Positions 6,025 to 6,706 of a stretch of DNA of 6,706 nucleotides are shown here, piece after piece. Numbering within the stretch: the first letter of the stretch is position 1; each line of letters begins with the position of its first letter. Below the pieces are notes generated by a model, which did no database searches, was not told where the DNA came from, and was given only the letters and a program-made list of their open reading frames with translations. A program made the translations under genes and the position numbers. This DNA is from Paracoccaceae bacterium (lineage in GTDB: Bacteria; Pseudomonadota; Alphaproteobacteria; Rhodobacterales; Rhodobacteraceae): the NCBI GenBank assembly GCA_020832725.1, contig JAFIEC010000406.1, positions 1 to 6,706 of the forward strand, given 5' to 3'.

Positions 6025-6706
<682 letters not shown>

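Overview
The window looks like chromosomal DNA of a GC-rich alphaproteobacterium, most likely Rhodobacterales (Rhodobacter/Rhodovulum/Paracoccus-like). The evidence is the strong G/C bias at third codon positions, a GroES/GroEL pair of alphaproteobacterial type behind a perfect CIRCE operator, a family II (Mn-type) pyrophosphatase, and an opg (mdo) glucan locus. No mobile elements, tRNA/rRNA genes or CRISPR arrays were seen. Every stretch longer than about 210 bases is accounted for by a gene.

Region 1 (1-3660, + strand) is an osmoregulated periplasmic glucan (OPG) operon. It holds the C-terminal two thirds or so of the inner-membrane glucosyltransferase OpgH, cut by the window's left edge. 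A class I SAM-dependent methyltransferase follows after 2 nt. Then comes an OpgG/OpgD-family periplasmic protein with a twin-arginine signal, which overlaps the methyltransferase stop by 4 nt (ATGA). OpgH makes and exports beta-1,2-linked glucan, and the OpgG/D protein trims or shapes it in the periplasm. The methyltransferase is the unexplained member and may decorate the glucan or act on something made alongside it.

Region 2 (3671-5486, - strand) is a two-gene unit convergent with the opg operon: ppaC (Mn-dependent inorganic pyrophosphatase), then 10 nt, then a class IIA HAD-superfamily phosphatase-like gene with a GTG start. The HAD protein has Trp where the second Asp of motif I is usually found. 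Only 10 nt separate its stop from the opgG stop, and a GC hairpin lies in the end of opgG.

Region 3 (5487-5695) is the 209-nt divergent control region between ppaC and groESL. It holds a good sigma70-type promoter for ppaC, two strong and one weaker copy of a repeat starting exactly 22 bp apart, a TTGACA promoter for groESL, and a perfect CIRCE (HrcA operator).

Region 4 (5696-6706, + strand) is groES, then 41 nt, then the first 227 codons of groEL, which runs off the right edge.

Most of the window is ordinary housekeeping DNA. The points deserving a second look are the methyltransferase embedded in the opg operon and the 22-bp repeat set that overlaps the -35 elements of both divergent promoters.
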